A stretch of 64,000 nucleotides of DNA from Volvox africanus (Eukaryota; Chlorophyta; Chlorophyceae; Chlamydomonadales; Volvocaceae): contig BSDZ01000017.1 in the NCBI GenBank assembly GCA_030268105.1, positions 3,452,001-3,516,000 of the forward strand. Direction: 5' to 3'. The translations under genes were made by a program, and so were the position numbers. The notes beneath the pieces are model-generated. The model was not told the origin of the DNA. It searched no databases and saw nothing but the letters and a program-made list of their open reading frames with translations. Of this stretch, positions 12,346 to 23,900 are shown piece after piece; position 1 is the stretch's first letter; every line of letters starts with the position of its first letter.

Positions 12346-13269
12346 AGGATATAGGGCCCTAGGATCAGCAACCGACTTTCATACTAAGGTTATCTGAATC
12401 TTACTGAAAACGCGTCTCCAATTTTCCACGTCAATTATATAATACATACATGTATTGATGAAATGGACAAGTCTGTAGGCTTAAAATGAGAAAGAACATA
12501 GCATCCCGAGGCTGGTTTTCATGTAGCCTCGGTCTCGTTTTGTCATGTCATGTAAGTGAAGTGTAACAGGCCGAACCTGTAACGTATGTTCAGCGGTGCA
12601 GGCCGACGGCTAACGGTTAAGTAAGCCTCCAAACTTAAAAGATGCAGCCAGCCGGGCCGGCTTAGTGAGCACACGTGATGCAAATAGACGATAATAACTT
12701 ACAGCTCCTTGCACAGCGGCTGTGGAGCTTCTGTTACCGCGGGGGCTTCTTGGCGTGCCTTGAAAGGAAGCGTTTGTCGCACGAGGGGTCCCTTTAAGAA
12801 GCACCAACCTCAGTCATTCCAAGTGCTTGTACGCACATAGACAGGCGGTTTGCTGGTCGCTACAAGATAGTAGCGCGTCTTAAGGGGATATGGTCCTTGA
12901 CGGGAGGGCGTGTCGCACATTTCTGCGCCTTCATATATTTGGGTAGAATCCGTGACGTACATGCATGTATTCGCCTCGATCGATGAAAGACACTTGCTTG
13001 AGGTCCTTGCGACATGGCGATATTGCGGCAATAGGAGGCTTCATTGTGTTTCCTTTTCCGCAGTCACATTAGGGGTCGCCTGGGGTCGGCAGCGAGGTTA
13101 TCGTGGTTCTAGGAAAGCGGCGTGTAGGGGATCCCTAACAAGAGCTTTGAGAAGATGACGCCCTTCATGAATGGCGATGTTCGGGAAACGTTCACTGTCC
13201 TAGGTGGGAAAGCTTGGTGGAAGCGGCTCTAAATGGTTAAGTCCCGATGTCTAAGGAAGTCAGCATGAA
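12346..13269. other. Upstream flank of exostosin copy A, no gene seen
   Basis: This stretch is colinear with 29885-30819 and therefore equals the 5' flank of the exostosin gene. A ~30-bp piece around 13026-13060 is present here but absent from copy B. I see no convincing coding region on either strand. The promoter of the duplicated gene would be expected in or near the 11478-12400 part, and the insertion at 11763 lies about 290 bp upstream of the exon-1 ATG. Confidence 0.5.
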
Positions 13270-14985
13270 CAAGGGCGAAGGGTGAACCTAAACCCCCGAT
13301 ACACGGCGACGTGGTGGTCGGTAGGCGGATAATGAAGAATGGGTTGAAGAATCTTTCGAGTGCGGACTCTGCAGAGGCCCAGGCCCAGGCGTGTTGGTTC
13401 GGATGCTGGATGGAGAGGCGCTGGAGGGACTGAACTTGAAGATAACAGAATAAATAGTGTTGCGCATGCAATCCGTGTGCTGCGATTCATTCGACATGAA
13501 GCCATATGCGGACAATATTGTTACTATCTCCGTGCCAGTAACAGAACCTAAGTTGGTGGATTTCTGTCTGTCTACAGCCTCTCCGGACGTGTTAAGGTTA
13601 TATCTTGGAATAGTAGAGCCCAGCTCTGGTACGTTCATCAGATGCCTCACGTTGATACGCATGCTTCCCCTGACCTGCAGTTGTACTCTTGACCGGCCCG
13701 TGTACTGGCGGCAGTGAGCGAACAAAAAGAAACGTAAAGGGAAAAACAGGGGAATTTAGGAGGGAAAACGTGGGATTGGCGTGGAAGAACACAATGACGC
13801 ACAAGGGAGAACAGTCAGCCTAGGAATACCGTCACAGCTCCCCATAAAGGCAGCCAGCATTCGCCAAAATTCACATGTGAAAGTGCTACAAGTCCCAGTT
13901 GAATGCAAGCTTGATATGGACGGAAGCAATGAGTAGGCGTCGCATCGCCAAGCGAAGCCTTACCCCGTGGGAGGTCAGGAGCATCAGGCGACGGGGCCCA
14001 GGAAAGGTGGTGGAGGAGGGTAACCTGGGTTGGAACAACGAACCGCGTGACGCGGTCATGACAGATTCCTAAATGGTTGTCTAAGGGATACTAAAACACA
14101 GTGCATCCGTACTGCAGTGGATGTGCCAGGGCAAACCATGACGGTGAGTCTCTGGTTCCATAGGGCGGACATTCTCGTGATGTTGCGCGGGGAGGGGCGA
14201 GGGAATGAGGCAGTATCGGATTTGAGCTACGGACTCGTCATGAAAGATGGGAAGATGGACTATCGGGTTGGGATCCATGGTGGGTTAGGACAAATCACAG
14301 ACCGCGGGCTGCAAGAGCCAGAGGGGCCGGACGGAGAGGTAGTACGCACTGCGTGCAACAAGTAGGAGGATGTCGCTACATCCTCGGCCACTCCCGTGCC
14401 CATGGGGGCTCCAAAGGTCATTCTTGCTCATGGCACATATCCCCGTCCACACGAAGCTGCATCATTCTTCTGCCGTTGCCACCGATGCTGATGTTGCTAG
14501 GTAACCTTGCCAGTAATCCTGCTGGCAGTCCTGCCGTGTAGTAATCATGATAATGATTAAGATTGTAGCAGTAATAGGCCGGCAAGAGGTACCTGGGCAG
14601 CCAGATCCTCACACCCCTAATTCCTTACCATGTCCTCCACTCACCATAACATTTGCTGATAATATCAACACTTGCGAACACCGCACTTACCTTCTATTGT
14701 GCACAATCCGATAAATGCAGTAGTTGAATGCCAGACCTAACACATTCCCCTTCCCCGAAGCGTTCAATCAATACACGTTTCGCTGCTTCATTAGAACCCT
14801 TCGCCTTTGCAATAATCACGTATATACGCACAACGATGGTTGTGGTAGGTTGTTACTCAGGGAAGGTTAAAGCGAATGGCACGGAATCAACGAATCCTTC
14901 TAGTTACGTCCTGCAGAAGCTCAAGCTGGAATCCGACATGTACACAGATGCTCCTTCGGTCGTCCGTCCACATCCTGCTACATCA
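13270..14985. other. Unique spacer between copy A and the exostosin 3' end, no gene seen
   Basis: There is no similarity to copy B after 13269. Short open frames occur on both strands but none shows a family signature, consistent splice sites or conserved motifs. The part adjacent to 14985 should contain the 3' untranslated region of the minus-strand exostosin gene. Confidence 0.5.
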
Positions 14986-17900
14986 TCAGCCGTGCCTCGT
15001 TTCATTTATCTTGTGGTACAACCACTGTATAATAGTGCTGAACGCGTCCTCTTCGAACGGAAAGTCACGGTTAGGACGAAACGGTGACACCCGCGGGGGC
15101 AAATTGTAAGACGCATTGAGAAGCGCCGGTGGATACACATTTGCATTCCGCGCCAGTACGTCTTGATAGGTTTGGCGCAACAGTGGCCCTGTAGCATACG
15201 TAAACCTGGTGGGGCGGGCAGGGCAGACATAAGGAAGGTTCTTGTAACTGCAGGTGGTGCCAAGTAGACCAGCAAAACAATAAAAAATAGGGTAGCTAAA
15301 CTATATCCTGTACATATGGGTGCGTCTTAATAAACCCACATCTGCCCCATTCACTAGCACCACTATAAATTATCCACCCCATCACCATCCCAATATACAC
15401 CGCCTAAACATTTTGCTTTTAACTATCTTACCCTGTCTTGCACCTGTCTATTTCAAACAGGCACTCACCACCCACCTGTGCCATACTCTGGCCAAGTTTC
15501 GCTGCAACTTTGCCACTCGCTCAGGTGATATGCCTGTCAACAGCTCTGGAATAGCGGCCAACGCCTGATCATCCTCACGAATGCGCACCGAGAACGATTC
15601 CCAGCTCAGAATGCTTTCGAACACTGCATGCACGTGGTCCATGACCACCAATGGGATACAGCCGTGCAAGATTGCGTCTTCGGCACGTGGTGACCAGCCA
15701 TCGCCTGCACGGACATTACAAGACCTGACAGACGTAACCAACACTGCTGGACATATACGAACGCGCAGCCATGCTCCAATGTAGTGGCATTCAGTGACAT
15801 TTAAAGCTTATGCCCCAAGATCTCTGACATATAAAATGCATCCCTGCGTTCTGACAAGCGGCATATCAGCGCCGGGAACCAGCTCGTGCTCACGGCGCCC
15901 GTTCCTCTGCGGCGCGCAGTGCTGCCAGCTAGGATCATCGTCCTATCGACACCCTGGTCCCACACGCACCCGGCGCAACTAGGCAGAATTTGGATCGGGC
16001 CAAGTGTTCGGTGTAGGAGCCGGGAATCAGTTCGCCAGTGCCAATAAAGATTTTGTACTTGGTCGCCCAATCACCATCCTGAGCCAACCTATACAGCTCC
16101 GGGAGGGCAAGGAACCAGTACCACTTGTCCTTTCCTGTAAGTATCTCGCGGCTCAGTTCCCATCTCAACCACTTGAACAGAGCGATGCATGCATGCTGCG
16201 GGATTAGCAGCTGGACCTAGCAGCACACAGTCCACCAATGCCACTACCCGGAAGTGATGATAAGGTGAGGTGTGACCTATGCCTTGGCCAACCTAACAGA
16301 CGATGTGTAAATGTTCGTGAAGATGGCGCTGTTGCAGCCTTGATCCGGTAATATCACGAAGACAACCACCTCCATTGCAAGACTAGCACCCTAGTCTCCA
16401 GCATGTGTGGAAACTAGCATGCATTGGTATGCATACCAATTCATACCCAATGCGTACCGATGCGTACCAATGCATACAAATGCATACCAATTCATACCCA
16501 ATGCGTACCCAATGCATACAAGTCTCTGTACATGCTGAATACTAGGGTGCTAGTATGCATTGGGGTTCATTGGCCACATCTCGGTTTCTTTCATGCAGTC
16601 TTTAATTAATCCTTTATAGCGCAGCTCTTAAGCCGTGAACTTCTAAAACTCTTAGCCACTAAAACCCATATATAAGTGTACCCTACCCATGGGACACATC
16701 AGGTTATTGATGCACACCTAAACAGTTTTTGGCGGATGCCACGACTGTATTGAGGACGCCGTCCAGCACCGATATCGCCTCGGAAGTAAAGCAAGATGTC
16801 GCGCTCAAAGGGTGGCGTCCCCAGCAGAGGCGACGCGTGGAAGTGTTGGGGTGACTTGAAGGCGGGGATCACGAGGTCCTGCAGGGTGCGTTGTTGTGTA
16901 AGGTTGTCCATCCAGAATGGGAGAGGCATGAATACTCGGGGCATATGAATACGGGGCCCAGCAAACTGTGACAATCTTCATACAAAACTCATTATGGTCC
17001 CCTGGTTATCGCATACAAATAAGCAATTGGGTCACATCGTCGGCTATTAAGACGACTGGGTCACTTTCCAAGTCGTATGACGCATTCGTTACGCGAAATA
17101 AGAGCTCATTGCAACACGTCAGGCACTTCCCGTCTAAGGGGGACTCTGCATCAAGTACGTAACTAGGGTGGATTGATGTACCTTGTCCGGGTCATAACAG
17201 GGGTGCGGCCGGGTTTTGTTGACCCAGTCGAACCCCTTCCAACCCTCGAACATCTCCAGCGGCATGGCCATGTCGTAATTGTCCTGCGCAATGTCGATTA
17301 GGAAAGGCGCAGCAAATGCAATAGTCAGCGACGGACTAAGCCTATAGTCAGCTATGTTCCGACGGTATCAGGGGCCCAGGGTTCTACCATATCACGTCTG
17401 ATCGCTTTAAAAAAGAGCATATGCGTATATTTGGACGAATAGACAACTACATCGACACCCACAGCGAAATTTATTGGGAAAGCAGTACAGCAAAGATGCA
17501 GTTGCTTTATCGTTTTGCCACCACAACGTTCTACCTTACGTCTAGCTATCTAGTCAATTTTCTTTTCTTGACCATTCCCTTTATAGACAGTGAATTTCCC
17601 CAGACTGTCAGATAGCTCCAATACACATATTCACCGATTCCATATACGCCGCCAAAGAATGGCAAATACCCTGCTAGCAACTACAAGCAACTGCCAGCCC
17701 TCTGCAGGCAACCATTGCAGTTATAACCCGCCAAGTCGTTCTATCGTAAGATTTAACCTGGTCATAAGCTGAGCCGGACTTGTGATTCGCATCCATGCGG
17801 CCCCAGTGTGTGAGGATGATGGAGGTGTTGTACACCACACTGGGCATATAGCAGGCGCCCTCGTCCGGAGCCATCTGCAGAAGCGGACAGACAACAAGCG

Positions 17901-20900
17901 GTACATATGATGGTTCAAACTTCTTCAGCGGGTCGCTCGACCTGGCGTCATGAGTCGATCGTAAGGGGCTCCAACATGCCACGTGAAACGACAAATTTCA
18001 GGGAAATGGTGTTGTCTCGAACTGTACGACGAGTATACCGGGTGCTGAGGAGAAGCTTTAAGAAGAATATAATTGGGAATGGGATAGTAATTATAGCTCT
18101 AGTTGGTGAATTTTAGTCAAAGCATCACAAGTACAACTTACTACAATGTTACTGAAGAAGATGCATGAGGACATTGATGGGCATGTCCCTCACGGTCAGT
18201 AGCTTTTCAAACCCTAAAATCCAGGGCCATCAATATCATTCAAGTGTCTGTGTGTCCGTATGGAGCTCTAAAGTTAGCTCAGGAGATAAGGATGTGCGAT
18301 TGCCGTGCGGGCGGATTGGGAACATTATTTGAACAAAACGTACGCCGTAGGGTAAGAAAACGTGTTGTGAGCAGACGTTAATTAACCCACCAGTTTATGT
18401 ATCTATATATATATATCTATGTGTATGTACGTAAATACATATATTTACAGTCACCGACCATTGCTGTGTCTGAGCTGGGGTTCGCACTGAAGAAGAGCCA
18501 GCCAGGCAAAGCACCCGGATGGGATGGCATCCCAACGGATCTGTACCGCAAGTTCTGGCCAGAGATTGGCCATACCATGGCAGCCCTCTTCACGGCTATC
18601 GGCAAAACAGGGCATGTGCCAACAGGCTTTCTGGATGGTATGCTTTACAAGAAGGGAGACCCCAAACAGCCTGGCCGTTACCGCCCTATCACCCTGCTTT
18701 GCTCGGACTACCGCCTGCTGGCCAAGGTGCTGGCAAATCGCCTAAGGCCAGCCCTGGGGCGAATCATCAGCCCGGAGCAGTCAGCATTTTTGCCCAAGAG
18801 GCTCATTGGGGCCAGTGTTCTCTTTCTACGCCACCTGCCTCATCTCTTACGGAAATTGAACCGCCAAGGTCTGCTGGCCTTCCTGGACTTCGCGAAAGCT
18901 TATGACACAGTGGACCGCAACTTCCTGATGGGGGCGATGGAGGCGATGGGAGCAGGACCACAGCTTTGCAGTTGGACCCGGATACTGCTTAGCAACACGC
19001 GGGCAAGAGCCATGATGAACGGTTTCAAATCCAGGCTTGTCAAGATGGAAGCATGGGTAAGACAGGGATGCCTCCTAGCACCCCTGCTGTATCTCTTTGT
19101 TGCCCAGGCCTTGTTCTGCTGGCTAAAGAGCCAAGAGATGGGCCTCCGCCTATTGCCTTCAGATGATGACAGGGTCACAGCCTGTCAGTTTGCTGATGAT
19201 GCAGAAGTGGTCCTTGAAGGAGAGGAATCCGTGTCAGCCTTCCTTGAAGCCATGGATACCTTTGCCCGGGCATCAGGTCAACGCCTGAACCTGGATAAGG
19301 TGGAACCCATAGGGGCTGTGGACGACCACCGCCAGGGACGCACAATCAATGGCCCGAAGGTGGTCACCACTGCGACAGCCCTTAACTTGCCGATGGACAA
19401 CCAACTGCAGCCGTCCCAACCAGACTGGCCTCAGATGCAAGCACTGGCCTACAAGAGGGTGCAACGTCTAGCCTATTATCCGCTCTCTGCCTTTGGTCGG
19501 GCTGCAGCAATCTCAAGCTATTGCCTGCAAACAGTCACTTGGCATATGGAGCATGGTGGACCACCTCAAGATACCACTCTGACTTACATTGAACGCTTAG
19601 CTGCTCGCCTTGTAGATCGGCAACAGGGCCCACAAGATCAGGGCCAGCGCTTCACTGGAGTGCCTAGCAGACTCTTGGTGGGACACCCATCAACTGGTGG
19701 ATTTGGCCTACTGCCCCTCAGGCAACACATCCGGGCAAGGCAAGCCATGTGGGCAGTGCGTTTCATCCGAGGGGCCCTGATGGCCACGAGTGAGGGAGAG
19801 AAAGTAACGCTAAGGGACACGGCGATGAATACAGTTGCTGAAGAAGAGGACGAGGAGCCTGTTATTCGTGGTAATGACTGAAGTCTTCACCCCTGGATCC
19901 GGACCCTGGCCACCTACCTGGAGATCACCCATCTGGCCTTTAAACCTTGGGCCCTTACCACTGCCCATGCAACTGGGCCCTGGCTGGGTGGAGAGACCTT
20001 GCCTGAGGAGATCAGCCGGATTGTAGGGGCCTTAGGGCACCTTCCACCACTAGAAGATGTCAGCAACGCACCTTAAGCCCCTGGAGACTGGGGCTGGGCG
20101 GCTGCTCTCTGGGGAAATCCTTTGCTGCCCAACAATTCGGATGATGGGGGAAGCATCAATGGTAACAACCACCGCCCAGGCCTGGAAACACGCCACCCAC
20201 TGATGGCTTCGTGCAGAAAACTGCTCACAGTTGGGGACCTGGTAAGGGTGTACGACATGCATGGCCAAATACCCCTCCCTCAGTGCATGAACTGGCTAGA
20301 CTGGACCCAACAGTATCTAGCCCCTTGGATAGCCCCACCCAACTGCGAGACAAGGAGTCTACCCGTATGGCTCTCTCAGCTTTATGCAACGATATCAGCC
20401 CAGTATGGATAGCAGCAGCACGGGAGGTAGTCAACCGCTTTCAGCCCCAACAGCAGGACAGGGTGGAGGACAGAATGCAGCAGCAGATGCCAGCACCACC
20501 AGACCGCACCACAGTGATGGCCATGATCGTCAGGCGTTTGGGCTGGAGATTGCCAGGGGACTCGGGTATAGTGCCTCTCTACAATTTTACGGTCAGACGA
20601 CTTGTCCCATTGCCACGTCCATATCCTGCACGCGATCGGGAGTAGCTAAGATCGTTTCGCCTTTTTCACGGCACGTGACCAAATCATCGACTAAATTCCC
20701 CTGCTCATCTAGTACTGCGTTTGCCTGGGCGATAACGTAGCGCCCTTCTTCTATCGCCGATAAGTATTCATTACTCAGCTGCAAGGGGTTTCAACAGCGG
20801 AGGAGCGATTGGAGCTGTTGACAGCTTTTGTGCAGGAGGCGCTAGGGTTGCCAACAGACGGACCAACTCCTCCCTACCCTGCCACTGACCTCCAGCGCTT

Positions 20901-23900
20901 TCAGGCAACCCTAGACAGGCTGTGGACAGCAGTTCGGTGGGAAAATAAAAACAAAGAGACGCTGTGGCGTTTGGTGGTCGATGGGATACCCATGCCTGGC
21001 AACACACATCTTTTCAGGGTGCCCATCAAACCATGTGGGTGTGGGAGCTATGAAGATACTGACCAACCTTGCTCCCCGCGCCTGCACCACTTCTGGGAGT
21101 GCCCCATAGCCAAGGCGGTGCGTGAGCAAATTGACAGGCATCTGCCATTGCCGACATCAGCCACCATTGAAGGGGGCATGACCAGGCAACAGCTATGGCT
21201 TGTCCAAGCACCTCCCGGTTGCGAGCAGGCCCCTTGGGACGTGATAGCTTTGGCAGCCTTATCTTCTATGGAATATGGCAGGCACTGTCTCCGGGCGGCA
21301 ACCAGGGAACACAGGCCACAGGGGCCTTCTACCCACGGACGGCGACAGCAACAACAGACCCACACAGCAGAGCAGGGACCCCGTCAACGGGCTATTACTG
21401 ACTTCTTCAACCGTTCAGGGGGGTTCACTCAAGAGGAAGAGGAAGATGCCAACAGCTATCCAATCATCTCTACGACACAGCCAGCAATGGACACTCCAAC
21501 ACAAACAGCAGCCTCACCCCTGGACCGTGCACGGGCCCGTACAGTTGCAGACTTTTGGGCACGCTTGCAGTCTTTTGCAGCGTTGGGAATACCTCACTAT
21601 GGCTGGGATCAAGTGGGACCACAACATCCCATCCTAGCCATAGTTGGCACGCAGATGCGGTGTGCGTTTCCGGTTGACATCACCGGCCATGGAGTAGCAA
21701 GAACAGAGCAGGGGCTTTAAGACAGGAGTTTTGAGGAGGAGGTTCTGTGGGAGGAAAGAGGGAGAGAGTCAGGGAGGTAGAGACAACGGGAGGACGGTCT
21801 AGTTCTTGAGGAGGGGAAGGGAGAGGGTGGAGGGTTTCGTGGCTAGAGGTACCTGTGTCCAGGCTTCGGGTCCTTAGGGTTTTAGGGGGGGTCAGCGAGA
21901 GAGGTCTTTCTTTTTTTGCAGTGCAGGTGTCTGCGGGGGCCAGCTTTGGGTGGGGCCGGAAGGCTTTCTAGGGGGGCACCAGTTTGGCTTGTCATCCCCC
22001 CCTCCGCCTCTTGTTGGGTTCTTTCGGCTTGGCTGTGTAAGAGTGTACTTTCCTGCTGGTGTTTCTCCTCTGAGGGGATCTGTGTGTGTCTGTCAGGCTC
22101 TTGCCAGGTCAGTTTCGGGTTAGAGGAGAGGTCCTTTGAGCAGCTAGGTGTCCCCCGTTTTCTGTTGGGCCCTTCTGTGGTTACTTGGTGGCCCTGAATG
22201 CTCTGTAAGTGGCCAGGCGAGAGCCTCTGAGGGTTCGCTGGCCCAAGCGAGAGGGGGAGCACGTGGCAGGACAGACAGACAAAGCCACGTGTTCCTCCCC
22301 TGCGCTGTGGCTCGGTCCGGTCAGGACCCCCGGTGCTCGTCTTTGAAGGGCGAGTCGCCCACTAAAACCCTAACACCCATACATACACGCACACCGACCG
22401 CCCCGGAATGGTACGTACATTTGGACTTGCACTTCCAGCCCAGCACAGCCCAACCACTCACCAGCCAAATGTGATCTCGTCCGTTCCGCCTGTTCCACCA
22501 CGGAAAGTTGGTCGACAGCCATTCGTGTGCTTCAAGAATCATATTTGCCACATGCATAGGCCGGCTGTGAGCTGCAGCAGAGGGGAGCGAGAGAGCATGT
22601 ACAGGTTAAAACCGGGCAGTTCCTTGCTTGGATGGGGCCAGCTCCTGTCACCAAGCCTGACCAGGAAACAGGATAGCTAATTTCGAATACAGTACCTCTT
22701 AATTGTCAGTGATTCGGCAGAAGTATAATATTCCATCTCAAAATAACCCACCCTAGCACTTAACACGCAGCACTTGAAATCATAACGTTCACGTGTACGC
22801 AAGGTGCAGGATTTTTCCTTGGCATGGCGCTGCGATAATTGCCAAGCCGACCGTCGTCGAAATGACAAATGTCCCCGTAGCTAGGTAGAGAATAGGTCAG
22901 GAAACCGTCGTAAACCCTATGCTGGAGATAATCGCGTCACGAAACGAGAATATAGACCCCTTAACACGGGCTTGTGATGTCGTGAAAGACGAGCTAGCAG
23001 GCATCCTTGTAACGGCTAGCTCCCTCCGCTACCCCCCTGACCCGCGCCATCGCTTACCAAAAGGTGCATGCCACCAGGGGAAGTCTGCCCATCCCAATAC
23101 CGGCCACATGTAGCATGTAATGTACATGGGTATATAGAAGAAGTCCGCCTCCTCGGGGTCGTAGGTTCTATATTCATAATTAAACGTTTTGAAGTTTTAA
23201 TCGATATAGGGTTACTTTAGGCATTCAGAGGTTATTAGCAGGGTAATTGAGGGTTCTTGGGAGGGTCAGGAGAAGGATTACTGGGTGGTTGTTGAATGCG
23301 TGGTAGGGTCGAAGGAGATTTACGGACGGAGGGGCAGGGAATGCGGGTTGCTCTGAGTGATCCCGGTTCACAGGCTAGCTGGCCTGGAGGCAGCAGACCG
23401 AGGAGTACCGCGTAAATGCCACAATCATGTCCTGATCCCCCACAATGGATCGCTGGGACGCGCTAACACATATACGACATATGTATATATATATACATAT
23501 ATACATATATTCATATATATATTTTAATATATTTATGTTTGGGTGTTACACTGCGGGCGACTTGCCCCGAAGCACCGGGGCCCTGACTGGGCCGAACCAC
23601 ACGCGGTTTAGCTTACACACACGTATATATACACACACAAGCACTCATACATAGGGACATATATGTGTATATGTGTGTGTGCTTGTGTGTGTCTACGACC
23701 TCCACGTATGAATTCCATCCGTCTCCTTCCCTTGCCGAGATTCCGGCGCACCTGTGATCGCTTTGCAACATCATTTCGTGCAGGTATACCTCGACGCTGT
23801 AGGTCATACTGAGCAGGTAGGTGCCGTTTGACTCGGTAAACCGCCTCCACATACATGCATCCCTGAACAAGGAATATACAGTTGAGACGACCAAACGGTT

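Larger units (their letters stand above)
5229..13269. repeat. Segmental duplication, copy A
   Basis: The 8-kb block is colinear and nearly identical to 23015-30819. Homology starts at CTAGCTCCCTCC (5229 against 23015) and ends at GTCAGCATGAA (13269 against 30819). Differences: copy A has an AT-rich insertion at about 11763-12345 that copy B lacks; copy B has about 200 bp (23909-24112) that A lacks at 6109; the TAC/ACT microsatellite (about 10256-10300 in A) differs in length. Both copies keep the same orientation. Copy A holds only the first 14 exons of the exostosin gene. Confidence 0.93.
18450..22385 (+). mobile_element. L1-like non-LTR retrotransposon, 5'-truncated and decayed
   Basis: It is inserted in intron 15 of the exostosin-like gene, antisense to it. 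The 5' end, preceded by a TA-rich tract (18397-18450), begins just before the RT core, so the endonuclease is missing. RT, a frame-broken connection, and a C-terminal zinc-knuckle region follow. The 3' untranslated part is long (21721 to about 22385) and ends near AAAACCCTAACACCC followed by a CA/TACA-rich run. No poly(A) is visible. The borders are approximate because no second copy is present. Confidence 0.82.

Noticed and set aside
17884..17946. Minus-strand [16 protein letters not shown], resembling the [11 protein letters not shown] exon of exostosins
   Set aside because: The true exon is at 23058-23167 and phases fit it. This one lies just upstream of the exon-16 acceptor, so the resemblance is probably chance.
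20594..20784. Plastid origin of the rpoB-like fragment
   Set aside because: The residue pattern is proteobacterial in style and differs from what I know of chlorophyte plastid rpoB. A search would settle it.
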